Shown in pieces: positions 54,535 through 62,790 of a DNA stretch of 64,000 nucleotides. The notes under the pieces were generated by a model. The model was not told where the DNA came from, searched no databases, and saw nothing but the letters and a program-made list of their open reading frames with translations. Each line of letters begins with the position of its first letter. Position 1 is the stretch's first letter. The stretch lies in NCBI RefSeq assembly GCF_007097155.1, contig NZ_VJWA01000002.1:620001-684000 (forward strand), given 5' to 3'. Source of the stretch: Glacieibacterium frigidum (GTDB taxonomy: Bacteria; Pseudomonadota; Alphaproteobacteria; Sphingomonadales; Sphingomonadaceae). A program made the translations under genes and the position numbers.

Positions 54535-54746
54535 TGCGGCGGCGGCAGACGCAGGCCCGTAGCGAGCAGCCGGCCATCGCCGAGCTGCGTCAGTTCGAAT
54601 TCGATGCGCTGCCCGTCCTCGAGCGCCTCGAGGCCTGCGCGCTGCACCGCCGAGACATGGACGAACACGTCCTTCGGCCCGAGGTCGGGGCGGATGAAGC
54701 CGAAGCCTTTGGCCCGGTTGAACCACTTGACCTCGCCGATCGCCAT
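54531..54746 (-). CDS. Cold-shock domain protein
   Basis: A 71-residue single-domain CspA-type protein. [18 protein letters not shown] is RNP1-like and [14 protein letters not shown] is RNP2-like. It should bind single-stranded RNA. It lies between the JAMM gene (TGATG overlap) and the LysE gene (ATGA overlap), which is unusual for a cold-shock gene. Confidence 0.92.
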   Translation of the reverse strand: MAIGEVKWFNRAKGFGFIRPDLGPKDVFVHVSAVQRAGLEALEDGQRIEFELTQLGDGRLLATGLRLPPPQ

Positions 54747-55129
54747 CAGGCGAGTTCCACGGCCGCGAAGTCTTCGGCGGTCATAGTCCAGGCAGTCAGT
54801 GCGTCGTTCGCGGCAATCACCCAGACCTGCCCGTCTGTCACGGCACGGGCGGCATCGGCGCGCGACGGCTCGGCACGGCCGTTGGGGTGCGAATGATAAT
54901 GGCCGAGCACCACCTCGCCGCTCGCCCGCACCTCGCGGTGGACGCGGAGCAGGGTCGCGGGATCGATCTCGAAGATCGCATGCGGGCGCGCCGCGACATT
55001 GTCCGCCGGGACAATGCGCGTGACCTGTCCGGACCGGCCCACCAGCAGCCCGCACGCCTCGCGCGGATGGTCGGCCCGCGCATGCGCCAGGATGGCTTCC
55101 GCCGCGCTGCTTGAAATCCCCAGCTTCAT
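54746..55129 (-). CDS. JAB/MPN-domain (JAMM) metalloprotease
   Basis: A 127-residue protein. The JAMM set is complete: E24 (PREACG), then H79 and H81 with S89 and D92 ([14 protein letters not shown]). Bacterial members remove ubiquitin-like or sulfur-carrier tails or act in cysteine metabolism. No ThiS/MoaD-like partner is nearby. It is first in a minus operon with Csp, LysE and ChpT-like genes, divergent from rluD by 18 bases. Confidence 0.88.
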   Translation of the reverse strand: MKLGISSSAAEAILAHARADHPREACGLLVGRSGQVTRIVPADNVAARPHAIFEIDPATLLRVHREVRASGEVVLGHYHSHPNGRAEPSRADAARAVTDGQVWVIAANDALTAWTMTAEDFAAVELA

Positions 55130-55147
55130 CCCGAAATGGGCTAGGGG

Positions 55148-56104
55148 ATGGGGGATGAAAAGTCGATTGTGAGCGTGGCAGTCACTGCCGAGATGGCGGG
55201 CTGGCGGCTCGACCGTGCCCTCGCCGTGCTGGTGCCGACGCTGTCGCGCGAGCGGCTGAAGGCGCTGATCTCGAGCGGCGAGGTCAGCGGTGCCGGCGGA
55301 CTGGCGCGCGACCCCGCCAAGAAGGTAGCGGCGGGCGACAGCTTCACCGTCAACGTCCCCGAACCCCGCGCGGCGCACAGCGAGGCGCAGGACATTCCGC
55401 TCGTCGTCGTCTTCGAAGACGAACATCTGCTGGTCGTCGACAAGCCCGCTGGCCTCGTCGTTCACCCCGCGGCGGGCAACTTCGACGGGACTTTGGTCAA
55501 CGCATTGCTCCACCACTGCCAGGGCAGCCTGTCGGGTATCGGCGGAGTCGCGCGGCCGGGCATCGTCCACCGGATCGACAAGGACACGTCGGGGCTGCTG
55601 GTGGTCGCCAAGACCGATCCGGCGCACGTCGGCCTGTCGCGGCAGTTCGCCGCACACAGCGTCGACCGGCGCTACACCGCAGTGGTCGCCGGGGTGCCCG
55701 CGCCGCCTGCCGGACGCATTGCAGGCGCGCTGGCGCGCAGCAGTGCCAACCGGCAGAAAATGGCGATCGTCGGCCCCAACGACGGCGACCGCGGCAAGGC
55801 CGCCGTCACCCACTACCACACCGTTAAGCCCTTGTTAAACGCCGCACAAATAGAGTGTCGCCTCGAGACCGGACGGACGCATCAGATCCGCGTCCACATG
55901 GCGTCGATCGGCCATCCGCTGATCGGCGATCCGTTCTACGGCGGCGCGAAAGGCAAGCGCGCTGGCTTCACGCGCCAGGCGCTGCATGCGGCGACACTGG
56001 GGTTCGTTCATCCCGTCACCCAAGCAAATCTATCTTTTGTTTCGCCTCTCCCCGCCGATATAGTGGACCTCATCGGTCGTCTTTCCGTTCGAGACACCGA
56101 CTAA
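55148..56104 (+). CDS. RluA-family pseudouridine synthase (RluD-like)
   Basis: A 318-residue enzyme. An S4-like RNA-binding domain lies at about 18-75 ([27 protein letters not shown]). The catalytic aspartate D144 is in [38 protein letters not shown] is the third family motif. It isomerises uridines in 23S rRNA helix 69 in the RluD group. rpoH follows 18 bases after the stop. Confidence 0.93.
   Translation: MGDEKSIVSVAVTAEMAGWRLDRALAVLVPTLSRERLKALISSGEVSGAGGLARDPAKKVAAGDSFTVNVPEPRAAHSEAQDIPLVVVFEDEHLLVVDKPAGLVVHPAAGNFDGTLVNALLHHCQGSLSGIGGVARPGIVHRIDKDTSGLLVVAKTDPAHVGLSRQFAAHSVDRRYTAVVAGVPAPPAGRIAGALARSSANRQKMAIVGPNDGDRGKAAVTHYHTVKPLLNAAQIECRLETGRTHQIRVHMASIGHPLIGDPFYGGAKGKRAGFTRQALHAATLGFVHPVTQANLSFVSPLPADIVDLIGRLSVRDTD
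56037..56064 (+). promoter_or_regulatory. Candidate rpoH promoter inside rluD
   Basis: TTGTTT and TATAGT, 16 bases apart, 59 bases before the rpoH start. The -10 has five of six consensus bases and the -35 is weak. It lies in a locally AT-richer patch at the end of rluD. Confidence 0.35.
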
Positions 56105-56122
56105 GAATGAAAGGGGTCAGTC

Positions 56123-57028
56123 ATGGCCAACGTACCCGCGAAGATCACCAGCATCCCCGCCCTCGGCGGCGAAGCCGGACTGAACCGTTATCTCAGTGAA
56201 ATCCGCAAGTTTCCCCTGCTCGCGCCCGAGGAGGAGTATATGCTCGCGAAGCGCTGGGAGGAGCATCAGGACCCCGAGGCCGCCGCGCGCATGGTCACCA
56301 GCCACCTGCGCCTCGTCGCCAAGATCGCGATGGGTTATCGCGGTTACGGTCTGCCGGTCGCCGAGCTGATTTCGGAAGGCAACATCGGCCTGATGCAGGG
56401 CGTCAAGAAGTTCGATGCCGAGCGCGGCTTCCGCCTCGCGACGTACGCGATGTGGTGGATCCGCGCCTCGATCCAGGAATATATCCTGCGCTCGTGGAGT
56501 CTGGTGAAGATCGGCACGACGGCCGCGCAGAAGAAGCTGTTTTTCAATCTGCGCCGCCTCAAGGGCAAGATCGACGCCATGGAAGACGGCGACATGAAGC
56601 CTGCCGACGTCGAGAAGATCGCGACCACGCTGGGTGTGACCAACGAGGAAGTCATCTCGATGAACCGCCGCATGGCGATGGGCGGCGACACGTCGCTCAA
56701 CGCCCCGCTGCGCGAGGAGGGCGAGGGCGAGTGGCAGGACTGGCTGACCGACGAGGGTCCGTTGCAGGACGCGATGGTCGCCGACGAGCAGGAGCGCACC
56801 CAGCGCCACGAGATGCTGCTCGACGCGATGGAGGGCCTCAACGACCGCGAGAAGCACATCCTGACGCAGCGCCGCCTGGTCGACGAGCCCGAGACGCTCG
56901 AGGAGCTGTCGCAGCAATACGGCATCAGCCGCGAACGCGTCCGCCAGATCGAGGTGCGCGCCTTCGAGAAGCTGCAGAAGGGCATCCGCCAGCTGGCGGG
57001 CGAGCGGAAGCTGCTCGAACTCGCCTAG
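56123..57028 (+). CDS. rpoH: Heat-shock sigma factor RpoH
   Basis: A 301-residue sigma-32. Region 2 holds LRLVAKIAMGYRGYGLPVAELISEGNIGLMQGV and FRLATYAMWWIRASI. The RpoH box QKKLFFNLR is at 136-144. Region 4 ends with LEELSQQYGISRERVRQIEVRAFEKLQ. It directs transcription of chaperone and protease genes. The AAAGGGG site precedes the ATG. It follows rluD closely, so read-through plus an internal promoter is likely. Confidence 0.97.
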   Translation: MANVPAKITSIPALGGEAGLNRYLSEIRKFPLLAPEEEYMLAKRWEEHQDPEAAARMVTSHLRLVAKIAMGYRGYGLPVAELISEGNIGLMQGVKKFDAERGFRLATYAMWWIRASIQEYILRSWSLVKIGTTAAQKKLFFNLRRLKGKIDAMEDGDMKPADVEKIATTLGVTNEEVISMNRRMAMGGDTSLNAPLREEGEGEWQDWLTDEGPLQDAMVADEQERTQRHEMLLDAMEGLNDREKHILTQRRLVDEPETLEELSQQYGISRERVRQIEVRAFEKLQKGIRQLAGERKLLELA

Positions 57029-57029
57029 C

Positions 57030-58265
57030 ATGGACGTCGTCGTCGTCGGTGCCGGGGCGGCCGGGATCGCGGCGGCGCGCCGGCTGCGGAGCGCAGGAGC
57101 CTCGGTCGTCGTGCTCGAGGCATCGGGCCGTATCGGTGGTCGGGCGCATAGCGTCGTTCGCGAGGGAATGGCGCTCGATCTCGGCTGCGGCTGGCTACAT
57201 TCGGCGGAGCGCAATCCCTGGGTCGGCATCGCCGAAGACGCGGGGCTGACGATCGACCGCGCCAACCCCGGATGGGAGATGCAGTGGCGCTGCCTCGGCA
57301 CGACGCCCGCCGACCACGCCGGGTTCGGCCGCGCCTACGCCGACTTCGACGACGCGGTGACGCGACTGGCGACCGGTGACGACGTACCGCTCGCCGCCGC
57401 GCTGCCCGCCGCGGGACCCTGGTCGGGGCCGATCGACGCGATCATCGGCTATCTCGACGGGGCGAGCGCCACCGACGTCTCGCTGCACGACCATCACGCC
57501 TTCGACAGCGCCGCGTCGGACATGAATTGGCGCGTGCGCGAGGGCTATGGCACCGCCGTTGTGCGCGCCGCCGCTGGTCTCGACGTGCGGCTCGACTGCG
57601 CCGTCACTACGATCGAGCTGACGCCCGCCGGGGTCGCGGTGAGCGGCGGCTTCGGGACGATCGACGCGGCGCAGGTCATCGTCACCGTTTCGACAGGCGT
57701 GCTGGCGTCGGGCGCGATCCGCTTCCTCCCCGACATGCCCGACGCCGTGGCGGCCGCCGCCGACCTGCCGATGGGCCATGTCGGCAAGCTGTTCCTCGCC
57801 GTCGAGGGTGCCGACGAGCTGCCCGTCAATGGCCATATGCGCGGACGGCCGGGCGAAAAGCGGTCGGCGAGTCACCGCCTGCGGCCTTTCGGCTGGCCGC
57901 TGATCGAATGCTATTACGGCGGGCCCTATGCCGCCGAACTGGAGGCGGCGGGCGAAGCCGCGACGGTCGATGCGATGGTCGGCGAACTGGTCGGCCTGCT
58001 CGGCGCGACGTGGCGCACCCGGCTGCGCCCGCTTGTCGCCAGCCGCTGGTCGCACGAGCCCTGGGTGCGCGGCGCGTGGTCGTACGCCCGGCCGGGCGGG
58101 CGCGGCGCACGCTTCCGGCTTGCCGCCGCGCACGGCCCGATCCACTTCGCCGGCGAGGCCGCAGCCCCGCTCGACATCGGTACCGCCCACGGCGCCCAAG
58201 CGACCGGGGTCGCGGCGGCCGACGTGGTGCTGGTGCGCCTGAACCGGGCAGGCGACGGGCGTTGA
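57030..58265 (+). CDS. FAD-dependent amine oxidase-like protein
   Basis: A 411-residue flavoprotein. VVVVGAGAAGIAAARRLRSAGASVVVLEASGRIGGRAHS is the dinucleotide-binding fold with the GG motif. IHFAGEAAAPLDIGTAHGAQATGV near the end is the second FAD contact. It belongs to the polyamine/monoamine oxidase group and should oxidise an amine or a related donor. Substrate unknown. It starts one base after rpoH. Confidence 0.85.
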   Translation: MDVVVVGAGAAGIAAARRLRSAGASVVVLEASGRIGGRAHSVVREGMALDLGCGWLHSAERNPWVGIAEDAGLTIDRANPGWEMQWRCLGTTPADHAGFGRAYADFDDAVTRLATGDDVPLAAALPAAGPWSGPIDAIIGYLDGASATDVSLHDHHAFDSAASDMNWRVREGYGTAVVRAAAGLDVRLDCAVTTIELTPAGVAVSGGFGTIDAAQVIVTVSTGVLASGAIRFLPDMPDAVAAAADLPMGHVGKLFLAVEGADELPVNGHMRGRPGEKRSASHRLRPFGWPLIECYYGGPYAAELEAAGEAATVDAMVGELVGLLGATWRTRLRPLVASRWSHEPWVRGAWSYARPGGRGARFRLAAAHGPIHFAGEAAAPLDIGTAHGAQATGVAAADVVLVRLNRAGDGR

Positions 58266-58298
58266 CCTCGCGCGCGGCTTTGCCGATGGTCGGAGCGA

Positions 58299-59000
58299 GT
58301 GGCGGGGGTTGAAGTGGCGCTGATCGGCTGGTTGATTCGGACGTTGTTTCTGCTCGCGGTGCTGCTGCTGGTGCTCAGCATCGCCTGGGCGTTCGCGTAT
58401 CGCTACTTTGATCCGCCGACGACCTACCCGATGCTGCGCGACAACGTCCGCGGCGTGCATGTCGAGTATGAATTCGTGCCCTTGACCGCGATCACGCGCG
58501 CCATGCCGCGCGCCGTGATCGGTGCCGAGGACGCGCGCTTCTGCACCCACACCGGCTTCGACCTGGGTGCGATCGAGGACGCACTGGCCAAGAACGCGAA
58601 GTCGAAGAAGCTGCGTGGTGGCTCGACGATCTCGCAGCAGACCGCCAAGAACGCGTTCCTGTGGCCGCAGCGGTCGTGGCTGCGCAAGGGGCTCGAAGCC
58701 TATTTTACCGTGCTGATCGAGAATATCTGGACCAAGCGCCGGATCATGGAGGTGTATCTCAACATCGCCGAGCTCGGCCCCGGCATCTACGGCGTCGAGG
58801 CGGCGGCGCAGCATTATTACAAGACCAGCGCGGCGAAGCTGACGCCGCGCCAGGCGGCGCGCCTCGCGGCGATCCTGCCGAGCCCGGTCAAGCGCGATCC
58901 GGTCAAGCTCGACCGCAAGAACAAGCGCCACGCGCGCGCGATCGAGAAGCGGATCCGCGTGGTGCGCGACGACGCGATCGACGGGTGCTTGAACGCTTGA
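58299..59000 (+). CDS. mtgA: Monofunctional peptidoglycan transglycosylase
   Basis: A 233-residue GT51 enzyme. One N-terminal membrane helix (about 12-34) is followed by the catalytic E77 in VIGAEDARFCTHTGFD and LRGGSTISQQTAKNAFLWPQRSWLRKGLEA. The KRRIMEVYLNIAELGPGIYGVEAAAQHYY block completes the signature. It polymerises lipid II into glycan strands without a transpeptidase domain. Starts at GTG 58299 or GTG 58314 are both possible. Confidence 0.94.
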   Translation: MAGVEVALIGWLIRTLFLLAVLLLVLSIAWAFAYRYFDPPTTYPMLRDNVRGVHVEYEFVPLTAITRAMPRAVIGAEDARFCTHTGFDLGAIEDALAKNAKSKKLRGGSTISQQTAKNAFLWPQRSWLRKGLEAYFTVLIENIWTKRRIMEVYLNIAELGPGIYGVEAAAQHYYKTSAAKLTPRQAARLAAILPSPVKRDPVKLDRKNKRHARAIEKRIRVVRDDAIDGCLNA

Positions 59001-59135
59001 GGCGTCGCGGCAAAGCCGCGCCGTCGGACGGGCGGCGAGGTGCTCGCCGCTCCGCCGGCCGGCCTGGCGCGAGTCCGCGCGCTGTTCAGCGAACGCGAAG
59101 GGCGTTCGCTTCGCTACGCTCGGCCGCGCGGCGGC
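59001..59135. repeat. Convergent-junction palindromic repeat, copy C
   Basis: It lies between mtgA (+) and ybaB (-). GGCGTCGCGGCAAAGCCGCG and CCGTCGGACGGG match copy B, while GCGCGAGTCCGCGC and CTCGGCCGCGC match copy A. A 9-bp stem (AGCGAACGC at 59088-59096 with GCGTTCGCT at 59102-59110) holds the variable position. Confidence 0.75.
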
Positions 59136-59459
59136 TTAGAAAGGCAGCTTGAACCCCGCCGGCAGCGGCAGCCCGGCAGTCATCTTCGCCATCTCGGCAT
59201 TCGCGACCTGATCGGCCTTGGCGCGCGCGTCGTTGAACGCCGCGACGATCAGGTCCTCGACCATCTCCTTGTCCTCGGCGCGAAACAGCGACGGGTCGAT
59301 GGTCAGGCCGATGATGCGGCCCTTCGCCGAGGCGCGCACGGTGACAAGGCCGCCGCCCGCGGCACCCTCGACCTCGTGCGCGTCGAGCGCTTCCTGCGCC
59401 TTGGCCATTTCGGCCTGCACGTTCTGTGCGGCCTTCATGATGTCTTCCATGCTACGCAT
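59136..59459 (-). CDS. YbaB/EbfC nucleoid-associated protein
   Basis: A 107-residue protein. MEDIMKAAQNVQAEMAKAQEAL, then GLVTVRASAKGRIIGLTIDPSLF and EDLIVAAFNDARAKA match the YbaB dimer fold, which binds DNA and regulates nucleoid access. AAGGAG lies eight bases before the ATG at 59459, inside the dnaX 3' end. The ybaB-dnaX order is conserved across many bacteria. Confidence 0.93.
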   Translation of the reverse strand: MRSMEDIMKAAQNVQAEMAKAQEALDAHEVEGAAGGGLVTVRASAKGRIIGLTIDPSLFRAEDKEMVEDLIVAAFNDARAKADQVANAEMAKMTAGLPLPAGFKLPF

Positions 59460-61125
59460 CGGCGGCACTCCTTGGTTGTTCGTAACTGATGTCGGTGAGT
59501 TCGGCGTCGGGGAACGCGGCGAGGATTTCCTGCACCGCCGGATCGGCGAGCGCCGCGGCGCGCTCGGCAGCGACCCGCGCTTCGGCGGCCTCGTGCATGG
59601 TCGGCGCGGCCGCGCCCTGCACCCCCCCCTGAATCATCGTCACAGTCCAGCGCGTCGCCGTCCAGAGCAGCAGGCACGCCATGATGCGCTGCGCGAAGTC
59701 GGGGGGCAGCATCGCGCTGCCCGAGATGCTGAGCAGCGGCGGCGCATAGTCGACGACGCGCACCTCGTCGTGGAGCAGATGCGCGAGGCGCGGCTCGCGG
59801 CGCGTCTCGAACAGCCGCACCAGCGCCTCGAAATCGGCCGGCAGCGGTGCAGGCTCGGGCGCCGGGGCGGGCTCGCGCAGCTGCTGCACCGTCGCACCCT
59901 GCGGGCGTTCGGCGGCGGGCATCACCGGCGCGTCGCTGACATCGCCGCGCTCGCTCAGCCGCCGCACTAGCTCTCCCGGATCGGGCAGCGACGAGGCATG
60001 GATGACGCGCAGCACCGCCATCTCGGCCGCCTGGCCCGGCACCGGCGCAGTCTGCACCTCGGCGAGGCCCTTCAGCAGCAGCTGCCACAGCCGGTGGACC
60101 GCCGGGAACGACAGCGTCGACGCCCAGCCCTGCACTGCCTCGCGCTCCTCGGCACTCATCGCCGGGTCCGGCGCGTCGCCCGCAACCTTGGCGCGCGTCA
60201 CGGTGTGGACCAGCCCGAGCAGCTCCTGGACGATCATCGCCGGGTCGGTGCCGAGGTCGAGCTGACCGCCCAGCGCCGCCAGCGCACCCGCGGCATCGCC
60301 TGCCAGCATCAGCCCCATCAGCGCGCGCACGCTGCCGCGATCCGACAGTCCGAGCATGTCGCGCACTGCCGCCGCCTCGACATTGCCGCTGCCGTGCGCG
60401 ATCGCCTGGTCGAGGATCGACAGTCCGTCGCGCACCGAGCCCTCCGCCGCACGCGCGATCAGCGCCAGCGCCTCCGCGTCCGCGGTCGCCCCTTCGGCCT
60501 CGACAATGCCGGCGAAATGCGCCGCGAGCTGTTCGGCGGGGATGCGCCGCAGGTCGAAACGCTGGCAGCGCGACAGCACCGTCACGGGCAGCTTCTGCAC
60601 CTCGGTCGTCGCGAAGATGAACTTCACGTGCGGCGGCGGCTCCTCGAGCGTCTTGAGCAGGCCGTTGAAGGCCTGCGTCGACAGCATGTGGACCTCGTCG
60701 ATGATGTAGATCTTGTAGCGCGCGCTGACCGCGGCATAGCGCACCGCCTCGATGATCTCGCGGATGTCGCCGATGCCGGTGTTCGACGCGGCGTCCATCT
60801 CGACGATGTCGATGTGCCGCCCGGCGGCGATCGCGACGCAGGGCTCGCACACGCCGCACGGCGCGATCGTCGGCCCGCCCTGCCCGTCGGGCCCGACGCA
60901 GTTCAGCGCCTTGGCGATGATCCGCGCGGTCGAGGTCTTGCCGACGCCGCGGACGCCGGTCAGCAGCCACGCCTGCGCCAGCTGCCCGCGCCGGATCGAG
61001 TTGCCGAGCGTCCGCACCATCGCATCCTGCCCGATCAGCGCGTCGAAGCTGGCGGGGCGGTATTTGCGCGCCAGCACGCGATATTCGGGCGGCGGCGCGG
61101 TGTCGGGAATCAGCAGCTCGTCCAT
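59452..61125 (-). CDS. dnaX: DNA polymerase III subunit gamma/tau
   Basis: A 557-residue clamp-loader ATPase. Walker A GVRGVGKT lies at 57-64. The zinc module uses C76, C90, C93 and C96. IYIIDEVHMLS is Walker B, and TVLSRCQRFDLRRI includes the SRC arginine finger. Domain III and a tau C-terminal segment follow. No obvious slippery heptamer is present, so separate gamma production by frameshifting is not indicated. It overlaps ybaB. The small SRP RNA gene lies upstream. Confidence 0.96.
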   Translation of the reverse strand: MDELLIPDTAPPPEYRVLARKYRPASFDALIGQDAMVRTLGNSIRRGQLAQAWLLTGVRGVGKTSTARIIAKALNCVGPDGQGGPTIAPCGVCEPCVAIAAGRHIDIVEMDAASNTGIGDIREIIEAVRYAAVSARYKIYIIDEVHMLSTQAFNGLLKTLEEPPPHVKFIFATTEVQKLPVTVLSRCQRFDLRRIPAEQLAAHFAGIVEAEGATADAEALALIARAAEGSVRDGLSILDQAIAHGSGNVEAAAVRDMLGLSDRGSVRALMGLMLAGDAAGALAALGGQLDLGTDPAMIVQELLGLVHTVTRAKVAGDAPDPAMSAEEREAVQGWASTLSFPAVHRLWQLLLKGLAEVQTAPVPGQAAEMAVLRVIHASSLPDPGELVRRLSERGDVSDAPVMPAAERPQGATVQQLREPAPAPEPAPLPADFEALVRLFETRREPRLAHLLHDEVRVVDYAPPLLSISGSAMLPPDFAQRIMACLLLWTATRWTVTMIQGGVQGAAAPTMHEAAEARVAAERAAALADPAVQEILAAFPDAELTDISYEQPRSAADA

Positions 61126-61163
61126 GCGTCCGGTCTATCGGTTAACGGCGAGCGGCGGAAGGT

Positions 61164-61253
61164 GGGAGCCGGGAACGACCCAGCGCGAATTCGTTACGGC
61201 TGCTTCCTTCCGGACCTGACCGGGTTGGCGAGAGCACTGCCCGCCCGACTCCC
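61164..61253 (-). ncRNA. ffs: Signal recognition particle 4.5S RNA
   Basis: The minus strand contains GGTCAGGTCCGGAAGGAAGCAGCC, the conserved SRP domain IV loop (here given in two parts: GGTCAGGTCCGG and AAGGAAGCAGCC). The ends GGGAGTCGGG and CCCGGCTCCC pair. It forms the signal recognition particle with Ffh. About 90 bases; the ends are estimated from the pairing. Confidence 0.95.
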
Positions 61254-61290
61254 ATCGCCGATATGGCGGCAGTCGCGGGCGCTTGCAAGC

Positions 61291-61776
61291 TCAGCGCGTC
61301 TTGGCCGCCATCGCTTCGATCTCGATCAGATAGCCCGGCCCGGCGAGGCCCGCGACCTGCACCGTCGAGCGCGCGACGAGGTTGGGGTTGGCGGGCGTCC
61401 CGAAGAACTGCCGGTAGCCCGCGTTGAAGCCGGCGAAGTCCATCCGGCCGAGCGCCGGATCGGCCACCACGAAGACCGTCAGCTTCACGACGTCGGCCAT
61501 GGTGTAGCCGCGCGCCACAAGTGCGGCCTCGATCTTGCGCAGCACGCTGATCGTCTGCGTCCTGGTATCGCCGAAGTCGGCAAGTGTCGCCGTCTTGGCG
61601 GGGTCGATCGGCGCGGCGACCTGACCGCTGAGGTGCAGCGTCTCCGCCCCGGCAGGAACGGTGACGCCCTGCAGGATGATCGCGCCGGCAGGCCCGGCAT
61701 GGCGGAGGATCTCGGCGGCCGGCGCCGCGCTCGCGGCGAAGACCAGCGACAAGGCGGCGAGCGTGGTGCGGATCAT
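61291..61776 (-). CDS. RidA-family protein with a signal peptide
   Basis: A 161-residue protein. Export signal MIRTTLAALSLVFAASAAPA is followed by a YjgF/RidA domain (LHLSGQVAAPIDPAKTATLADFGDTRTQ; LTVFVVADPALGRMDFAGFN; RSTVQVAGLAGPGYLIEIEAMA). The catalytic-type arginine in ARSTV and the glutamate in IEIEA are present. Cytosolic RidA deaminates enamine intermediates; the role of a periplasmic one is unclear. Confidence 0.85.
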   Translation of the reverse strand: MIRTTLAALSLVFAASAAPAAEILRHAGPAGAIILQGVTVPAGAETLHLSGQVAAPIDPAKTATLADFGDTRTQTISVLRKIEAALVARGYTMADVVKLTVFVVADPALGRMDFAGFNAGYRQFFGTPANPNLVARSTVQVAGLAGPGYLIEIEAMAAKTR

Positions 61777-61920
61777 GGCGTCCCCCGGGGCAGTCCTCCC
61801 GATGCTAGCCGCCGCCGCGGAACCGGCAAATAAAATCGGGTGCGCCTGTCGAAATGCGGATGGTCCCGCGTGTCTTCTGGTCGGGAGCGGACGGGCCGCC
61901 CCCTATCGAGGGAGACCGAC

Positions 61921-62379
61921 ATGGAGATCGATTACGCCGCCGCCGCCGACCCGCCCGCGCGGACACCGGCGTGGTTCTGGGCGGCCGCCGGGCTCGGCGC
62001 GCTGTGGAATGCCTTCGGCACGGTGCAGTTCGCCGAGGCGGTCACCGCGACCGAGGCGAGCCTGATCGCGATGGGGATGACGCCCGCGCAGGCCGCGACG
62101 ATGACGAGCTATCCGCTGTGGATGACGATGGGCTTCGCGGGCGGCACGCTGGGCGGGCTGGCGGGTTCGCTGCTCCTGCTGGCGCGGCGCAGACTCGCGG
62201 TGCCGGTCTTCGCGGCGTCGCTGGCGGGCTATGTCGTGCTGTACATCGGCGACATCACCGAGGGCGTGTTCGCCGCGCTCGGCACGGAGCAGGTCGTCAT
62301 CCTGACGTCGGTGGTTCTCATCGCCGCGCTGCTGCTGTGGCTGGCGCGCCTGTCGACGCGGCGCGGCATCCTGGGCTGA
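61921..62379 (+). CDS. Membrane protein, 152 aa
   Basis: Four hydrophobic helices: PAWFWAAAGLGALWNAFGTV, LWMTMGFAGGTLGGLAGSLLLLA, VPVFAASLAGYVVLYIG and VVILTSVVLIAALLLWLARL. The pattern resembles small sugar/DoxX-like inner-membrane proteins of unknown role. It is followed by the YCII-like and sigma-factor genes. Confidence 0.65.
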   Translation: MEIDYAAAADPPARTPAWFWAAAGLGALWNAFGTVQFAEAVTATEASLIAMGMTPAQAATMTSYPLWMTMGFAGGTLGGLAGSLLLLARRRLAVPVFAASLAGYVVLYIGDITEGVFAALGTEQVVILTSVVLIAALLLWLARLSTRRGILG

Positions 62380-62430
62380 CCCATTGCCAGCGTAACGAAA
62401 CCCCGACATTTTCAAATCCGGAGAGATGCG

Positions 62431-62790
62431 ATGCAATTCATGCTGATGTTCGCCGAACCCGCAACCGAGGTTGCCAAGCGCGACCATCCCGAGCACGCCG
62501 CTGCCTATTGGGGCGGCTGGAATGCCTATATCGGCGCGATGGCGCAAGCCGGCATTGTCGTCAACGGCGACGGGCTGCAGCCCCCGCACACCGCGACGAC
62601 GGTGCGCGTCCGCGACGGCAAGCGCCTCGTCGAGGACGGCCCCTACGCCGACACCAAGGAACAGCTCGGCGGCTATTTCATCGTCGAGGTGCCCGACCTC
62701 GACACTGCGCTCGAGTGGGCGGCGCGGTCGCCGGCGGCGTCGAGCGGAGGCGTCGAGGTGCGCCCGGTGATGCCGCCGCCGGCCCGGTGA
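62431..62790 (+). CDS. YCII-related (DGPF-type) protein
   Basis: A 119-residue protein with VEDGPYADTKEQLGGYFIVEVPDLDTALEWAA, the DGPF/YciI signature. In many bacteria such genes precede an ECF42-type sigma factor, and here its stop overlaps that gene (GTGA). It may be the controlled partner or a sensor of it. Function not established. Confidence 0.85.
   Translation: MQFMLMFAEPATEVAKRDHPEHAAAYWGGWNAYIGAMAQAGIVVNGDGLQPPHTATTVRVRDGKRLVEDGPYADTKEQLGGYFIVEVPDLDTALEWAARSPAASSGGVEVRPVMPPPAR

Noticed and set aside
59452..61125. Programmed frameshift producing gamma in dnaX
   Set aside because: I found no A-rich slippery heptamer or following hairpin; the frame is continuous to the tau end.
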